Positions 1-10,079 of a DNA stretch of 56,969 nt are shown here, in pieces. The notes under the pieces were generated by a model. It had not been told where the DNA came from. It did not search any database and saw only the letters and a list, made by a program, of their open reading frames with translations. Origin of the DNA: Pseudomonadota bacterium (lineage in GTDB: Bacteria; Pseudomonadota; Gammaproteobacteria; Burkholderiales; Burkholderiaceae_C); contig JAFEFZ010000296.1 in NCBI GenBank assembly GCA_018240325.1, forward strand, positions 1 to 56,969, read 5' to 3'. Made by a program: the position numbers and the translations under genes. Positions within the stretch are counted from its first letter, which is position 1; the number at the start of each line of letters is the position of its first letter.

Positions 1-491
1 CCGGCGCGCAGCACCTTCGGCGACCACAGCGCCGCGGTGCCCGGCAACGCCAGCACCTGCGCGACGCCGAGCGCGGCCGCACTGCGCAGCAGGCTGCCGA
101 CATTGCCGGCGTCCTGCACGCGGTCGAGCACCAGCGTGTCCACGTCGGCGCGGATCGCGCCGGGGTCGGGCCGATCGACCAGCGCGCCGATGGCCACCGC
201 CGGCTGCAGCGCGCTGATCTCGGCAAAGCGCGCGTCGGCGACGCGCAGCACTTCGCCGGCACTGCCGGCCAGCGCCACCAGGCCGGCGCGCGCGCATGCA
301 CTCTCGGCCACCAATGCCACCCGCAGCCGCCCGCCGCGCGCCACGCAGGCCTGCAGCAGGTGTTCGCCCTCGAGCCAGACCGCGGCTTCGGCCGGATGGC
401 GGCGGTAGGCGGCCGGGTCGCGCTGCAGCCGGCGGATGTAGGCCAGCCGCGGGTTGGCGCGCGCGTGCACCGGCTGCGGTGCGGCCGTCAC
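1..491 (-). CDS. SpoU/TrmH-family RNA 2'-O-methyltransferase, 3' end cut by window edge
   Basis: Probably methylates a ribose 2'-OH in rRNA or tRNA using S-adenosylmethionine. Only about 163 N-terminal residues are present because the gene leaves the window at base 1. An N-terminal substrate-binding part ([12 protein letters not shown] near residue 12) is followed by the start of the SPOUT domain, with the SpoU motif [20 protein letters not shown]. The GTG start at 491 overlaps the rnhB stop (GTGA), so the two are translationally coupled at the end of the lpx operon. A second in-frame GTG lies about seven codons downstream. The family is clear. Which RNA position is modified cannot be told, and the C-terminal SpoU motifs are outside the window. 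Confidence 0.85.
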   Translation of the reverse strand, partial: MTAAPQPVHARANPRLAYIRRLQRDPAAYRRHPAEAAVWLEGEHLLQACVARGGRLRVALVAESACARAGLVALAGSAGEVLRVADARFAEISALQPAVAIGALVDRPDPGAIRADVDTLVLDRVQDAGNVGSLLRSAAALGVAQVLALPGTAALWSPKVLRA

Positions 492-1135
492 GTGCGCTCG
501 GCCGCGGCCGCCACCGGCGCGAAGCTGCGCCGGTGTGCCGCGCAGGGCCCGTGCGCGCGCAGCGCCGCCAGGTGCGCCGCCGTCGGGTAGCCCTTGTGCG
601 CGGCGAAGCCGTATTGCGGGTGGCAGCGGTCGAGCTCGGCGCACAGGCGGTCGCGGTGCACCTTGGCCAGGATCGACGCGGCCGAGATCGCCGCCACGCT
701 CGCGTCGCCCTTGACGATCGTACGCACCGGCAGCGCCAGCACCGGCGCGCGGTTGCCGTCCACCAGCACGCCGCGCGGCCGCAACCGCAGGCCCTCGACC
801 GCGCGCCGCATCGCCAGCAGCGTGGCCTGCAGGATGTCGAGCCGGTCGATCTCCTCGGCGCTGGCCTCGGCGATGCAGCAGGCCAGCGCATGCGCACGGA
901 TCTCGTCGTACAGCCGCTCGCGCCTGGCCGGGCCGATGCGCTTGGAGTCGGCCAGCCCGGCGATCGGCTGCAACTCGTCGAGGATTACCGCCGCCGCCAC
1001 CACCGGGCCGGCCAGCGGCCCGCGGCCGGCCTCGTCGACGCCGGCCACCAGCCCCAGGCACTGCTGGCGCGCGAGCAGCGCCTGCCAGCGGCGCGGCGTC
1101 AGCGCCTCAGGCTTGCAGGACTTGCGCGATCGCAT
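488..1135 (-). CDS. rnhB: Ribonuclease HII
   Basis: Cleaves the RNA strand of RNA-DNA hybrids and removes misincorporated ribonucleotides from DNA. The 215-residue protein has the type 2 RNase H signature [14 protein letters not shown] near residue 32, which supplies the first acidic metal ligands, and a second conserved Asp region in LADSKRIG. The ATG at 1135 lies 29 bases inside lpxB and gives an N-terminal extension of about 30 residues before the core; no better start lies closer to the core. The position after lpxB is the usual proteobacterial order. Expression probably depends on the operon, since no promoter is visible in the overlap. Confidence 0.95.
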   Translation of the reverse strand: MRSRKSCKPEALTPRRWQALLARQQCLGLVAGVDEAGRGPLAGPVVAAAVILDELQPIAGLADSKRIGPARRERLYDEIRAHALACCIAEASAEEIDRLDILQATLLAMRRAVEGLRLRPRGVLVDGNRAPVLALPVRTIVKGDASVAAISAASILAKVHRDRLCAELDRCHPQYGFAAHKGYPTAAHLAALRAHGPCAAHRRSFAPVAAAAERT

Positions 1136-2348
1136 CGGTGGCCGCGCGCGCGGTGTCGCGCCGCAATTCGCGGTGCAGCGCGTCGAAGCGCGTGCGCATC
1201 GCCGCCTGCCGCGTCGGATCGTCGAGCAGCGCGCCGAGTTCGGCGGCGATCGCCTCGGGCGTGGCCGCGTGCTGCAGCAGCTCCGGCACCACGCCCTCGC
1301 CCGCCAGGATGTTGGGCAGCCCGGCCCAGCGCGTGTGCACGAAGTGCTCGACGATCCACCAGTTGATCGGGTGCGTGTGGTAGGCGATCACCATCGGCCG
1401 CTTGAACAGCGCCGTCTCGAGCGTGGCGGTGCCGCTGGCCACCAGCGCCACGTCGCAGGCGGCCAGCGCCTCGTGCGAGCGGCCGTCGAGCAGCTGCAGC
1501 GGCAGGCGCTGCGCCGCCAGCATCGGCTCGAGCCGCGCGCGCATGCCCGGCGCGGCCGGCAGCACGAATCGCAGTTGCGGCCGCTGCGCATGCAGCCGCG
1601 CAGCCGCGTCGATGAAGCGCGGCCCGAGGCGCGCGACCTCCGACCCGCGGCTGCCGGGCAGCAGCGCGATGACCGGCGCGTCGCCGTCGAGCCCCAGCGC
1701 CCGGCGCGCCTGCGCGTGCGGCGGCTCGAGCGGGATCAGGTCGGCGAGCGGGTGGCCGACGAAGGTGGCGGCCACGCCGTGCTGCGCCAGCAACGCGGGC
1801 TCGAAGGGAAACAGGCACAGCACATGGTCGGCGCTGGCCGCGAGCCTGGCCGCGCGGCCGCTGCGCCAGGCCCAGATCGACGGGCACACGAAGTGCACGC
1901 AGCGCAGCCCGGCGCGCTTCAGGCGCTTCTCGAGCCCGAGGTTGAAGTCGGGCGCGTCGATGCCGACGAACAGCGCCGGGCGCTCGAGCAGCAGCCGCGC
2001 GCCGAGCCGGCGGCGCATCTGCCACAGCGCCGGCACATGGCCGAGCGCGTCGGCAAAGCCGTTGACCGCCAGCCGCTCGCTCGGCCACCAGGCGTCGAAA
2101 CCCTGCGCGCGCATCAGCGGCCCGCCGATGCCGCCGGGGGCGAGCCCGGGCCAGCGGTCGCGCAGCGCGCGCAGCAGCAGCGAGCCGAGCAGGTCGCCCG
2201 AGGCCTCGCCCGCGACCAGCCCGACACGCAACCCGGCCGTGGCGACAGCGGTGCCGGCAGCGGCAGCAGCGTCGACGGCAGCAGCTTCGGCAGCCGCGCC
2301 GCCGGGCGTGGCGGCCGGCGCCTGCGCGGCGGCGTTCGGCGCATCCAC
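1107..2348 (-). CDS. lpxB: Lipid-A-disaccharide synthase
   Basis: Glycosyltransferase (GT19) that joins UDP-2,3-diacylglucosamine and lipid X into the lipid A disaccharide at the inner face of the cytoplasmic membrane. The conserved N-terminus [13 protein letters not shown] is preceded by about 40 residues rich in Ala. This means either a real low-complexity extension from the GTG at 2348, which sits 6 bases after the lpxA stop, or a true start at the in-frame TTG at 2231. LPGSRGSEV near residue 185 and the C-terminal [18 protein letters not shown] region are typical. It lies in the lpxD-fabZ-lpxA-lpxB order and overlaps rnhB. The function is secure; only the start is uncertain. Confidence 0.95.
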   Translation of the reverse strand: MDAPNAAAQAPAATPGGAAAEAAAVDAAAAAGTAVATAGLRVGLVAGEASGDLLGSLLLRALRDRWPGLAPGGIGGPLMRAQGFDAWWPSERLAVNGFADALGHVPALWQMRRRLGARLLLERPALFVGIDAPDFNLGLEKRLKRAGLRCVHFVCPSIWAWRSGRAARLAASADHVLCLFPFEPALLAQHGVAATFVGHPLADLIPLEPPHAQARRALGLDGDAPVIALLPGSRGSEVARLGPRFIDAAARLHAQRPQLRFVLPAAPGMRARLEPMLAAQRLPLQLLDGRSHEALAACDVALVASGTATLETALFKRPMVIAYHTHPINWWIVEHFVHTRWAGLPNILAGEGVVPELLQHAATPEAIAAELGALLDDPTRQAAMRTRFDALHRELRRDTARAATDAIAQVLQA

Positions 2349-2354
2349 CGCGCG

Positions 2355-3143
2355 TCAGCGCACGATGCCGCGATCGGCCTGCGCCAGGAAAGCCGTCATC
2401 AGCGCCACGTCCGCCGCAGACGTCGGGTGTTCGACACCCAGGCGCGCGATCGCCTCGGCCGCCTGCTCGACCGTCAGGCCGTCGCGGTAGAGCAGGCGCT
2501 GCATCTGCTTGACGACCGCGATGCGCGCCGCGTCGAAACCGCGCCGGCGCAGGCCCTCGGCGTTGAAGCCGCGCGCGGCCACCGGGTTGCCGTTGACCGT
2601 CATGTACGGCGGCACGTCCTGCGACACCGCGCTCGAGTGGCCCACCATCGCGTGCGCGCCGACCTTGCAGAACTGGTGCACGCCCGACAGTCCGCCGACG
2701 ATCGCCCAGTCGCCCAGGTGCACGTGGCCGGCCAGCCCGACGTAGTTGGCCATCACGGTGTGGCTGCCGACCCGGCAGTCGTGCGCGATGTGCACGTTGG
2801 CCATGATCCAGTTGTCGTCACCGATGCGCGTGACGCCCTCGTCCTGCGCGGTGCCGCGGTTGAAGTTGCAGTACTCGCGGATCGTGTTGCCGTCGCCGAT
2901 CACCAGCTCGGTCGGCTCGCCCGCGTACTTCTTGTCCTGCGGCGCGCCGCCGAGCGCACAGAACGGCGCGATCCGGTTGTCGCGGCCGATCGTCGCCGGG
3001 CCCTCGATCACGCAGTGAGCGCCGATCGTGGTGCCGGCGCCGATGCGCACGCCGGCACCGACGATCGCATAGGGGCCGATCTGGACGTCCGCAGCCAGCT
3101 CGGCCGCCGGATCGACGATCGCGGTGGGGTGTACGTGCGCCAT
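2355..3143 (-). CDS. lpxA: Acyl-ACP:UDP-N-acetylglucosamine O-acyltransferase
   Basis: First enzyme of lipid A synthesis: transfers a 3-hydroxyacyl chain from ACP to the 3-OH of UDP-GlcNAc. The 262 residues equal the usual length. The N-terminal two thirds is a left-handed beta helix of hexapeptide repeats ([16 protein letters not shown] and so on). The catalytic His is in NVHIAHDC (His121 here, matching His125 of the E. coli enzyme by motif). The C-terminal part is the helical ACP-binding region. The ATG at 3143 follows the fabZ stop by 8 bases. The reading frame stays open far upstream inside fabZ and lpxD, but that extension is an out-of-frame shadow of those genes. Confidence 0.97.
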   Translation of the reverse strand: MAHVHPTAIVDPAAELAADVQIGPYAIVGAGVRIGAGTTIGAHCVIEGPATIGRDNRIAPFCALGGAPQDKKYAGEPTELVIGDGNTIREYCNFNRGTAQDEGVTRIGDDNWIMANVHIAHDCRVGSHTVMANYVGLAGHVHLGDWAIVGGLSGVHQFCKVGAHAMVGHSSAVSQDVPPYMTVNGNPVAARGFNAEGLRRRGFDAARIAVVKQMQRLLYRDGLTVEQAAEAIARLGVEHPTSAADVALMTAFLAQADRGIVR

Positions 3144-3151
3144 CGCGGCCG

Positions 3152-3589
3152 CTACGGCGCGCGCCGGATCGCGCACATCATCTCGGCCTCGGCCGCGACC
3201 TCGCTGCCGATGCGTGCCTGGCCGTGGAAGCGCTGCACGCCCTGGCGCAGCCGCAGCAGCGTGACGTCGAGCAGCAGCTGGTCGCCCGGCTCCACCGGGC
3301 GCTTGAAGCGGGCGTTGTCGATCGCCGCGAAGTACACCAGCGTCTTGTCGTCGAGTTCGACGCCGGCGCTCTCCAGCGTCAGCAGCGCCGCCGCCTGCGC
3401 CAGCGCCTCGAGGATCAGCACGCCGGGCATCACCGGCCGCTGCGGGAAGTGGCCGGTGAAGAAGGGCTCGTTGATCGTCACGTTCTTGATGGCGAGCAGC
3501 CGCTTGCCCGCGTCGTATTCGAGCACCCGGTCCACCAGCAGCAGCGGGTAGCGGTGGGGCAGCTTCTTCAGGATCTGGTGGATGTCCAT
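3152..3589 (-). CDS. fabZ: 3-hydroxyacyl-ACP dehydratase FabZ
   Basis: Dehydrates beta-hydroxyacyl-ACP in the fatty-acid elongation cycle. It shares its 3-hydroxyacyl-ACP pool with LpxA and LpxD, whose genes flank it. The 145-residue hot-dog protein shows [11 protein letters not shown] at 12-22 and the active-site stretch [11 protein letters not shown], with catalytic His47 and Glu61 (in LILEALAQ). The ATG at 3589 lies two bases from the lpxD stop, which supports this start over the longer open frame running back through lpxD. This local order is conserved in proteobacteria, so fatty-acid and lipid A synthesis are probably co-expressed. Confidence 0.97.
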   Translation of the reverse strand: MDIHQILKKLPHRYPLLLVDRVLEYDAGKRLLAIKNVTINEPFFTGHFPQRPVMPGVLILEALAQAAALLTLESAGVELDDKTLVYFAAIDNARFKRPVEPGDQLLLDVTLLRLRQGVQRFHGQARIGSEVAAEAEMMCAIRRAP

Positions 3590-3591
3590 GC

Positions 3592-4620
3592 TCAATCCGG
3601 GCGGTTTTCGAGGGCGCGGATGCGGTCGCGCAGCTTGGCGAGCTGGCTGACCAGCACCGCGTTCTTCTCCCAGGTGCCGGCGGCGCCGAGCGGGAAGATG
3701 CCGCCGTAGCGGCCGGGCTCGAGGATCGAGCGATTGACCTTCGAGCCCGCGCCGATCTGCACCCGGTCGACGATGCGCAGGTGGCCGGCGATGCCGACCT
3801 GGCCGCCGATGATGCAGTGCGCACCGATCCGGGTGCTGCCGGACACGCCGACGCAGGCCGCCATCACCGTGTGCGCGCCGACCTGCACGTTGTGCCCGAT
3901 CTGGATCAGGTTGTCGAGCTTGACGCCGTCGCCGATCACGGTGTCGCCGAGCGCACCGCGGTCGATGCAGGTGTTGGCGCCGATCTCGACGTCGTCGCCG
4001 ATGCGCACCGCGCCGAGCTGCTCGATCTTCTCCCAGCGGCCCGCCGCGGGCGCGAAGCCGAAGCCGTCGCCGCCGATCACGGCGCCGCCCTGCAGCACGC
4101 AGCGCTCGCCCAGGCGGCTGCCGTCGCCGATCGACACCTGCGCCGCGATCCGGGAGCCTGCACCGATGACCGCGTCGGCGCCGATGTGGCTGTGCGGGCC
4201 GACCACTGCGCCGGCGCCGACCACGGCACCGCGGCCGACAAAAGCGAACGCACCGACCGACGCCTGCGGGTGCAGCCGCGCGCCGGGCTCGACCACCGCA
4301 CTCGGATGCACGCCGGCCGCCGGCGCGGTGCGGCTGCGCTGCGCCCACCACCGGCTCAGGCGCGCGTAGTACAGGTACGGGTCGTCGCTGAGGATCGCCG
4401 CCGTGCGGCCCTGCACCGCTGCGCGCAGCGCCGGCTGCACGATCAGGCAGCCGGCCTCGGTGGTCTGCAGCAGCGGCTGCAGGCGCGGATTGGCCAGGAA
4501 GCTGATCGCGTCGGGCCCGGCCGTTTCCAGGCCGTCGATTCGACGCAGCAGCTTGTCGGGATCGCCGAGGAGCTCACCGCCCAGCTGGGCGACCAACTCG
4601 CCGGCGCGGACCTCGACCAT
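3592..4620 (-). CDS. lpxD: UDP-3-O-(3-hydroxyacyl)glucosamine N-acyltransferase
   Basis: Adds the N-linked 3-hydroxyacyl chain in the third committed step of lipid A synthesis. The 342 residues match the family. There is a uridine-binding N-terminal domain (about residues 1-100, with [13 protein letters not shown]), then a long left-handed beta helix of hexapeptide repeats ([18 protein letters not shown] and similar), then a C-terminal helix. The catalytic His is expected in [11 protein letters not shown]. It sits 18 bases after skp and almost touches fabZ. It works with LpxA and LpxB from the same operon. Confidence 0.96.
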   Translation of the reverse strand: MVEVRAGELVAQLGGELLGDPDKLLRRIDGLETAGPDAISFLANPRLQPLLQTTEAGCLIVQPALRAAVQGRTAAILSDDPYLYYARLSRWWAQRSRTAPAAGVHPSAVVEPGARLHPQASVGAFAFVGRGAVVGAGAVVGPHSHIGADAVIGAGSRIAAQVSIGDGSRLGERCVLQGGAVIGGDGFGFAPAAGRWEKIEQLGAVRIGDDVEIGANTCIDRGALGDTVIGDGVKLDNLIQIGHNVQVGAHTVMAACVGVSGSTRIGAHCIIGGQVGIAGHLRIVDRVQIGAGSKVNRSILEPGRYGGIFPLGAAGTWEKNAVLVSQLAKLRDRIRALENRPD

Positions 4621-4638
4621 GGCCGTGGCCGCGCGCCG

Positions 4639-5163
4639 TCAGCGGCCCGCGGGCGCGCTGTTCAGCGCCTTGATGATCTTCTCGGTGATGTCCACGCGCG
4701 CGCCGGCATAGATCGCCTCCTGCAGGATCACGTCGTATTTCTCCTGCTCGGCGACCTGGCGGATCACGCGGTTGGCGCGCTCGATCACGCCTTGCAGTTC
4801 CTCGTTCTTGCGCTGGGCGAGATCCTCCTGGAACTCGCGGCGCTTGCGCTGCAGGTCGCGGTCCTGCTCGACCAGTTCGCGCTGGCGGCGCATGCGCTCG
4901 GACTCGGCCAGCGTGGGGCCGTCTTTCTCGAGCTTCTCGGCCGCCGCCTTCAGGCGTGCGCCCTGGTCGGCCAGATCCTTCTCGCGCTTGCCGAACTCGC
5001 CTTCCAGCCGCGTCTGCGCGGCCTTCGCGGGCGCCGCCTCGCGCAGCAGCCGCTCGCTGTTGACGTAGCCGATCTTCAGCTCCTGCGCCTGCGCGACAAG
5101 GGCCGGGGCGAAGGTTGCGGCCGCTGCCGCAGCCAGGAGAAGCGCCCGGGTCAGCTTGATCAT
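4639..5163 (-). CDS. skp: Periplasmic chaperone Skp/OmpH
   Basis: Trimeric periplasmic chaperone that holds unfolded outer-membrane proteins on their way to the Bam complex. The 174-residue protein starts with a Sec signal peptide (cleavage near VAQAQ, residue 26). A long, highly charged helical region (about 50-140; EKDLADQGARLKAAAEKLEK) forms the coiled-coil tentacles, and the C-terminus closes the body domain. Its ATG shares one base with the bamA stop (TGATG), so it is coupled to bamA, whose product receives its clients. Sequence conservation in this family is low, so the call leans on the fold pattern and the bamA-skp-lpxD order. Confidence 0.93.
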   Translation of the reverse strand: MIKLTRALLLAAAAAATFAPALVAQAQELKIGYVNSERLLREAAPAKAAQTRLEGEFGKREKDLADQGARLKAAAEKLEKDGPTLAESERMRRQRELVEQDRDLQRKRREFQEDLAQRKNEELQGVIERANRVIRQVAEQEKYDVILQEAIYAGARVDITEKIIKALNSAPAGR

Positions 5164-7490
5164 CAGAATTTGGTCCCGATCTGGAATTGGAAGGGCTGGA
5201 TTCTATCGGTCGGCTGCGAGCGGATGGGCCAGCCGTAGCTGAGCTTGAGCGGGCCCATCGGCGAGATCCAGCTGATGCCCAGGCCGGCCGACGCGCGCAA
5301 CGACTGCAGGTCGATCGTCTGGCCTTCTCCCCAGACGTTGCCGACGTCGAAGAACCCGAAGAAGCGCAGCGTCTTGTCGGTGCCCGCGCCCGGCATCGGC
5401 ACGTACAGCTCGGCGTTGGCGTTGACCCGCCGGTTGCCGCCGATGAACGCGCCGGTCGGGTCCACCAGGCCGAGCGAACCCTGCTGGAACACCCGCACCG
5501 AGCCAAGCCCGCCGCCGTAGAAGTTCTTGAACACCGGGTACGGGCGGCTGCCGACGGCGAAGCCCCAGCCGACCTCGGCGTTGGTGCCCAGCGTCAGGTT
5601 CAGCGGCAGCGAGAAGTAGCGCTGCGCCTGCGCATTCAGTCGGATGTACTGCATGTCGCCGAGCATGCTGAAGTCGCCGTTGGCGCGCATGTAGTAGCCG
5701 TCGGTCGGCAGCAGCGTGCTGTTGCGCTGGTCGCGCGCCCAGCCGACGGTCAGCGGGAACGAGTTGCTGGTCGGGCCGTACTCCTCGCGGTACAGGTAGT
5801 AGCTGTTGGGCAGGAAGGCGTTGTCCGGGATCTCGATCCGCTCGAAGCCGAAGCCGAAATACACCGTGTCCTTGTCGGTGAAGGGCACGCCGTAGCGCAC
5901 GGCTCCGCCCATCGTGACCAGCTGGTAGGAACTGCCGTAGCTGTTGTACGGGCTCGAGGCGCGGTAGTACAGGTCGAAGCCGCGCGACACGCCGTCGATC
6001 GTGTGGTACGGATCGTTGGTGTTCAGCACGAAGGTGCGCGCCAGCTTGCCGGTGTTGATCTCGAAGCCCAGGTAGTGCCCCGATCCGAAGACGTTCTCCT
6101 GCTTGATCGACGCCGACAGCGTCAGGTTCTCGGCGCTGGAATAGCCGGCGCCGATCTGCAGGTTGCCGGTGGGCTTCTCGACGACGTTGACCACCAGGTC
6201 GACCTGGTCGGGCGCACCCGGCACCTCCCGCATCTCGACCGTGACCTCGGTGAAGAACCCCAGCCGGTCGACCCGGTCGCGCGACAGCGTGATCTTCGAG
6301 CTGTCGTACCAGGCGCCCTCGAGCTGGCGGAACTCGCGGCGGATGACCTCGTCGCGGGTGCGCGTGTTGCCCGACACCTCGATGCGGCGCACATAGACGC
6401 GCCGCTGCGGGTCGGCATGCAGCGTGACCACCACCTGCGCGGCTTCGCGGTCGATGTCGTAGCGCGGCTCGACGCGCGCGAAGGCATAGCCGAAGGTGCC
6501 GAAGAGTTCGCCGAAGCGGCGCACCGTGGCCTGCACCTGATCGCCGCGGAAGGGCTCGCCGGGCTTGAACAGCACCAGCGACCGGAACTCGTCGTCGCGG
6601 CCGAGGAAGTCGCCGTCGAGCCTGATCGCGGTCACGGTGAAGACCTGGCCTTCGCGGATCGTGATCGTGATCGAGATGTCCTGCTTGTCGGGCGAAATCG
6701 TGACCTGGGTGGACACGATCTCGAACTCGAGGAAGCCGCGGTTCAGGTACCAGGCGCGCAGCGACTCGAGGTCGGCGTTGACCTTGGCGCGCGAGTAGCG
6801 GTCGTTCTTGGTGTACCAGCTGACCCAGTTGCTGGCGCCGGCCTCGAACTGCCGCAGCAGCGTCGATTCGGAGAAGGACTTGGCGCCGACGATGCGGATT
6901 TCGCGGATGCGCGCGACGTCGCCCTCGGTCATCGTGAAGGTCAGGTTCACGCGGTTGCGCTCGATCGGCGTCACCGTGGTCGCGACCTCGGCGCCGTACA
7001 GGCTCTTGGACAAGTACTGGCGCTTGATCTCCTGCTCGGCGCGGTCGATCAGCGCGCGGTCGTAGGGCAGGCCCTCGCCGATGCCGGCGTCGCGCAGCGA
7101 CTTCAGCAGCACGTCGGAGTCGAACTCCTTCAAGCCGACGAAGGAGATCGTCGCGATGATCGGCCGCTCCTCGATCACGACCACGACGACCTGGCCTTCG
7201 ATCTCGATGCGCACGTCCTTGAACAGGCCGGTCGCGAACAGCGCGCGCAGCGCGGTCGCGCCCTTGTCGTCGGTGTAGGTGTCGCCGATGCGAAAGGGCA
7301 GCGCGCCGAATACCGTGCCCGGGTCGGAGCGCTGCAGGCCCTCGATCCGGATGTCCTGGATCACGAAGGGCTCGACCGCGTGGGCGCGGGTCGCACCCAG
7401 GCCGAGCACGGCGGCCACCAGCAGGGCCAGCAGCAGGCGCAACCTGCACAGGCTGTGCACGGCGGAAATTCGAAGGTGCACGGCAGACAT
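5163..7490 (-). CDS. bamA: Outer membrane protein assembly factor BamA
   Basis: Central beta-barrel of the BAM machine that inserts outer-membrane proteins. The 775-residue precursor has a signal peptide ending near AHAVEP (about residue 39), then five POTRA domains (first starts FVIQDIRIEGLQ, about residues 42-440), then a 16-strand Omp85 barrel ending in the C-terminal Phe typical of barrels. The VRGF-type motif of lid loop L6 appears here as GSVRVFQQGSLG. The gene follows rseP by 16 bases and overlaps skp by one. The lipoprotein partners BamB (31077) and BamD (43294) are in the same window but in other operons. Confidence 0.97.
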   Translation of the reverse strand: MSAVHLRISAVHSLCRLRLLLALLVAAVLGLGATRAHAVEPFVIQDIRIEGLQRSDPGTVFGALPFRIGDTYTDDKGATALRALFATGLFKDVRIEIEGQVVVVVIEERPIIATISFVGLKEFDSDVLLKSLRDAGIGEGLPYDRALIDRAEQEIKRQYLSKSLYGAEVATTVTPIERNRVNLTFTMTEGDVARIREIRIVGAKSFSESTLLRQFEAGASNWVSWYTKNDRYSRAKVNADLESLRAWYLNRGFLEFEIVSTQVTISPDKQDISITITIREGQVFTVTAIRLDGDFLGRDDEFRSLVLFKPGEPFRGDQVQATVRRFGELFGTFGYAFARVEPRYDIDREAAQVVVTLHADPQRRVYVRRIEVSGNTRTRDEVIRREFRQLEGAWYDSSKITLSRDRVDRLGFFTEVTVEMREVPGAPDQVDLVVNVVEKPTGNLQIGAGYSSAENLTLSASIKQENVFGSGHYLGFEINTGKLARTFVLNTNDPYHTIDGVSRGFDLYYRASSPYNSYGSSYQLVTMGGAVRYGVPFTDKDTVYFGFGFERIEIPDNAFLPNSYYLYREEYGPTSNSFPLTVGWARDQRNSTLLPTDGYYMRANGDFSMLGDMQYIRLNAQAQRYFSLPLNLTLGTNAEVGWGFAVGSRPYPVFKNFYGGGLGSVRVFQQGSLGLVDPTGAFIGGNRRVNANAELYVPMPGAGTDKTLRFFGFFDVGNVWGEGQTIDLQSLRASAGLGISWISPMGPLKLSYGWPIRSQPTDRIQPFQFQIGTKF

Positions 7491-7506
7491 GTCGGGGCAA
7501 CCGGGC

Positions 7507-8877
7507 TCAATGCAGACCCAGAAGCCGGGCCACGTCGTTGAAGAGGGCCACCGACATCAGCATCAGCAGGATCGCGACGCCGCCGCGCTGCAGGCGGGCC
7601 AGCCAGATCTCGGAGACCGGCCGCCCCGTCAGGGCCTCGAAAAGATAATACATGAGGTGTCCGCCGTCGAGCATCGGCAGCGGCAGCAGGTTGAGCACGC
7701 CCAGGCTCACGCTGACCAGCGCGAGGAAGCCCAGGTAGTAGCTCAGGCCCTGCTGCGCCGACTGGCCCGCGTAGTCGGCGATCGTCAGCGGGCCGCTCAG
7801 GTTCTTCAGCGACGCCTGGCCGATCAGCATGCGGCCCAGCATCTTCAGCGTCAGCGCGCTCAGCTCCCAGGTGCGTTCGACACCGGCGGCCAGGCCCTCC
7901 CAGGCGCCGTGCCGCACCCGGACCATCTGCGGCGCCTGGCCGACGTAGGCGTCGATCCGGCCGATCGCGCGATCGCCCTCGTGCACCACGCGCGGCCTGA
8001 CCTCGAGTTCCAGCGCACTGCCGTTGCGGTCGATGCGCCACTGCATGGGCTGCGCGGCGCCGTCGTGAACCGCGTCGCGGATGCGCTCGCGCAGCGCCTG
8101 CGCATCGGCCACCGGCCGGCCGTCGACCAGCAGCACGCGGTCGCCCTCGCGCAGCCCGGCCTGCGCCGCCGGGCTGCCCGGCTGCGCCTCGCCCATCACC
8201 GCCGCGCTGTACGGCGCGCCGAGCCCGACCTTGCGCATCAGCCCGGCATCGACGTCGCGCGTGCCCAGCCGCGGCAGATCGAGCGTCACGCTGCGCGATG
8301 CGCGCCCATCGGCATCGCTGACCGTCAGCTGCAGCGGCTCGCCGTCGAGCACCGCCTGGGTGATCTGCCAGCGCAGGTCGGTCATCGATCGCAGTTCGGT
8401 CCAGCCGCTGCCGTCGCGCGACGCGGCCCGCACCCAGTCGCCCGAGCGCAGCCCGGCGCGCTCGGCCACGCTGCCCGCTGCCGGCGCGCTCAGCAGCGCC
8501 TTGGGTTCGTCGACGCCGATCCAGTGGTTGGCCGCAAACAGCAGCACCGCCAGCAGCAGGTTCGCCACCGGGCCGGCGGCGACGATCGCGGCGCGCTTGG
8601 GCAGGCTCTGCCGGTTGAAGGCGCGCGGCAGATCCTCCGGGGCGACTGGGCCTTCGCGCTCGTCGATCATGCGCACGTAGCCGCCCAGCGGCAGCGCCGA
8701 CAGCACGAATTCGGTGGACTGCGGCGTGCGCCGGCGACGCCAGACCACGCGGCCGAAGCCGACCGAGAAGCGCAGCACCTTCACGCCGCAGGCCACCGCC
8801 ACGCGGTAGTGGCCGTACTCGTGCACGACGATCAGGATCGCCAGCGTCACCAGGAAGGCGAGCACCGTGGTGATCAT
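7507..8877 (-). CDS. rseP: Site-2 intramembrane zinc protease RseP
   Basis: Cleaves anti-sigma factor RseA-type substrates and signal-peptide remnants inside the inner membrane, releasing sigma-E when outer-membrane assembly fails. The 456-residue protein has the zinc motif HEYGH at 19-23 in the first membrane helix, periplasmic PDZ domains in the middle (about 120-310), and the second active-site motif NLLPLPMLD at 396-404, giving the third zinc ligand. Its ATG overlaps the dxr stop (ATGA). Lying next to bamA and skp, it couples envelope-stress sensing to the machine it monitors. The frame also runs open upstream through dxr, but the HExxH-proximal ATG is the family start. Confidence 0.96.
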   Translation of the reverse strand: MITTVLAFLVTLAILIVVHEYGHYRVAVACGVKVLRFSVGFGRVVWRRRRTPQSTEFVLSALPLGGYVRMIDEREGPVAPEDLPRAFNRQSLPKRAAIVAAGPVANLLLAVLLFAANHWIGVDEPKALLSAPAAGSVAERAGLRSGDWVRAASRDGSGWTELRSMTDLRWQITQAVLDGEPLQLTVSDADGRASRSVTLDLPRLGTRDVDAGLMRKVGLGAPYSAAVMGEAQPGSPAAQAGLREGDRVLLVDGRPVADAQALRERIRDAVHDGAAQPMQWRIDRNGSALELEVRPRVVHEGDRAIGRIDAYVGQAPQMVRVRHGAWEGLAAGVERTWELSALTLKMLGRMLIGQASLKNLSGPLTIADYAGQSAQQGLSYYLGFLALVSVSLGVLNLLPLPMLDGGHLMYYLFEALTGRPVSEIWLARLQRGGVAILLMLMSVALFNDVARLLGLH

Positions 8878-10079
8878 CGGGCGTTCGCCTGCACCCACGC
8901 CGCCGCGTGCGCACGCGTGCGCGCATCGAGCGCGAGCAGCGCGTCGATCGAATCGGGCGCGCCTTCGGGCTGCACCTGCGCGAGCATCGCGGCGTTGAGC
9001 CGGTGGATCGCATCGAAGCCGATGCGCCGGTCGAGGAAGGCCTCGACCGCGACTTCGTTGGCCGCGTTCAGCACCGTGGTGCTGCCCGCCGGGCCCTCCA
9101 GCGCCGCCCAGGCCAGCGCCAGCGACGGGAAGCGGCGCTCGTCGGCCGGCTCGAAGCTCAACGGCGCCAGCGCGTGGAAGTCCAGCCGCGGCGCGCCGGA
9201 TTCGATCCGCTCGGGGAAGCTCAGCCCGTAGGCGATCGGCACGCGCATGTCGGGCGTGCCCATCTGCGCCAGCACCGAACCGTCGCGGCACACGACCATC
9301 GAGTGCACGATGCTCTGCGGGTGGATCACCACCCTGACATGCCGCGGCGCCAGGTCGAACAGCCAGCGTGCCTCGATCACCTCGAGCGCCTTGTTCATCA
9401 TCGTCGCCGAATCGACCGAGATCTTGCGGCCCATCACCCAGTTCGGGTGCGCGACCGCCTCCTCGGGCGTGATCCGGTCGAAGCTCGCCGGATCGCGCTC
9501 GCGGAACGGGCCGCCCGATGCCGTGAGCAGCAGGTGGTCGATCGTCGCCGGCCAGGCCGCGCGGTCCGGCGGCAGGCACTGGAAGATCGCCGAGTGTTCG
9601 CTGTCGATCGGCAGCAGCGTCGCGCCGCCTTCGCGCACCGCGCGCAGGAACAGCGCGCCGCCCACCACGATCGCTTCCTTGTTGGCCAGCAGCAGCCGCT
9701 TGCCGGCGCGCGCAGCCGCCAGGCAGGGCGGCAGGCCGGCGGCGCCGACGATCGCCGCCATCACGCTGTCCACCTCGGGCGCGGCGGCCAGGTCGCACAG
9801 CGCGCCGGGGCCGCTGCGCACCTCGGTGGCCACGCCCTGCGCGCGCAGCGCGTCGCGCACGCGGCGCGCGCGCGCCTCGTCGGCCGCCACCGCGAAGCGC
9901 GGCCGCCAGCGCAGGCATTGCGCGATCAGCTCGTCGATGCGCTGCTGCGCGCTCAGCCCCACCACCTCGAAGCGCCCCGGGTGGCGGGCGACGACGTCGA
10001 GCGTGCTGGTGCCGATCGACCCGGTGGAGCCGAGGATCGCGAGCCGCTGCGGCGGCCGGCCGGCTTCGGCTGCCTTCAC
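8874..10079 (-). CDS. dxr: 1-deoxy-D-xylulose 5-phosphate reductoisomerase
   Basis: Second step of the MEP isoprenoid pathway: converts DXP to MEP using NADPH and a divalent metal. The 401 residues match the family. NADPH-binding GSTGSIG is at 17-23, LANKEAIVVGG is in the middle, and the metal and substrate motif GRKISVDSATMMNK lies near residue 220. The start is GTG overlapping the cdsA stop (GTGA). IspG, a later enzyme of the same pathway, is encoded at 34324-35637. UppS, two genes upstream, uses the isoprenoid product for undecaprenyl phosphate. Confidence 0.97.
   Translation of the reverse strand: MKAAEAGRPPQRLAILGSTGSIGTSTLDVVARHPGRFEVVGLSAQQRIDELIAQCLRWRPRFAVAADEARARRVRDALRAQGVATEVRSGPGALCDLAAAPEVDSVMAAIVGAAGLPPCLAAARAGKRLLLANKEAIVVGGALFLRAVREGGATLLPIDSEHSAIFQCLPPDRAAWPATIDHLLLTASGGPFRERDPASFDRITPEEAVAHPNWVMGRKISVDSATMMNKALEVIEARWLFDLAPRHVRVVIHPQSIVHSMVVCRDGSVLAQMGTPDMRVPIAYGLSFPERIESGAPRLDFHALAPLSFEPADERRFPSLALAWAALEGPAGSTTVLNAANEVAVEAFLDRRIGFDAIHRLNAAMLAQVQPEGAPDSIDALLALDARTRAHAAAWVQANAR

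Noticed and set aside
594-3551. 985-residue plus-strand open frame opposite lpxB-lpxA-fabZ
   Set aside because: It is antisense to four well-supported genes and rich in Arg/Ala/His. Such shadows arise from strong G/C bias at third codon positions.
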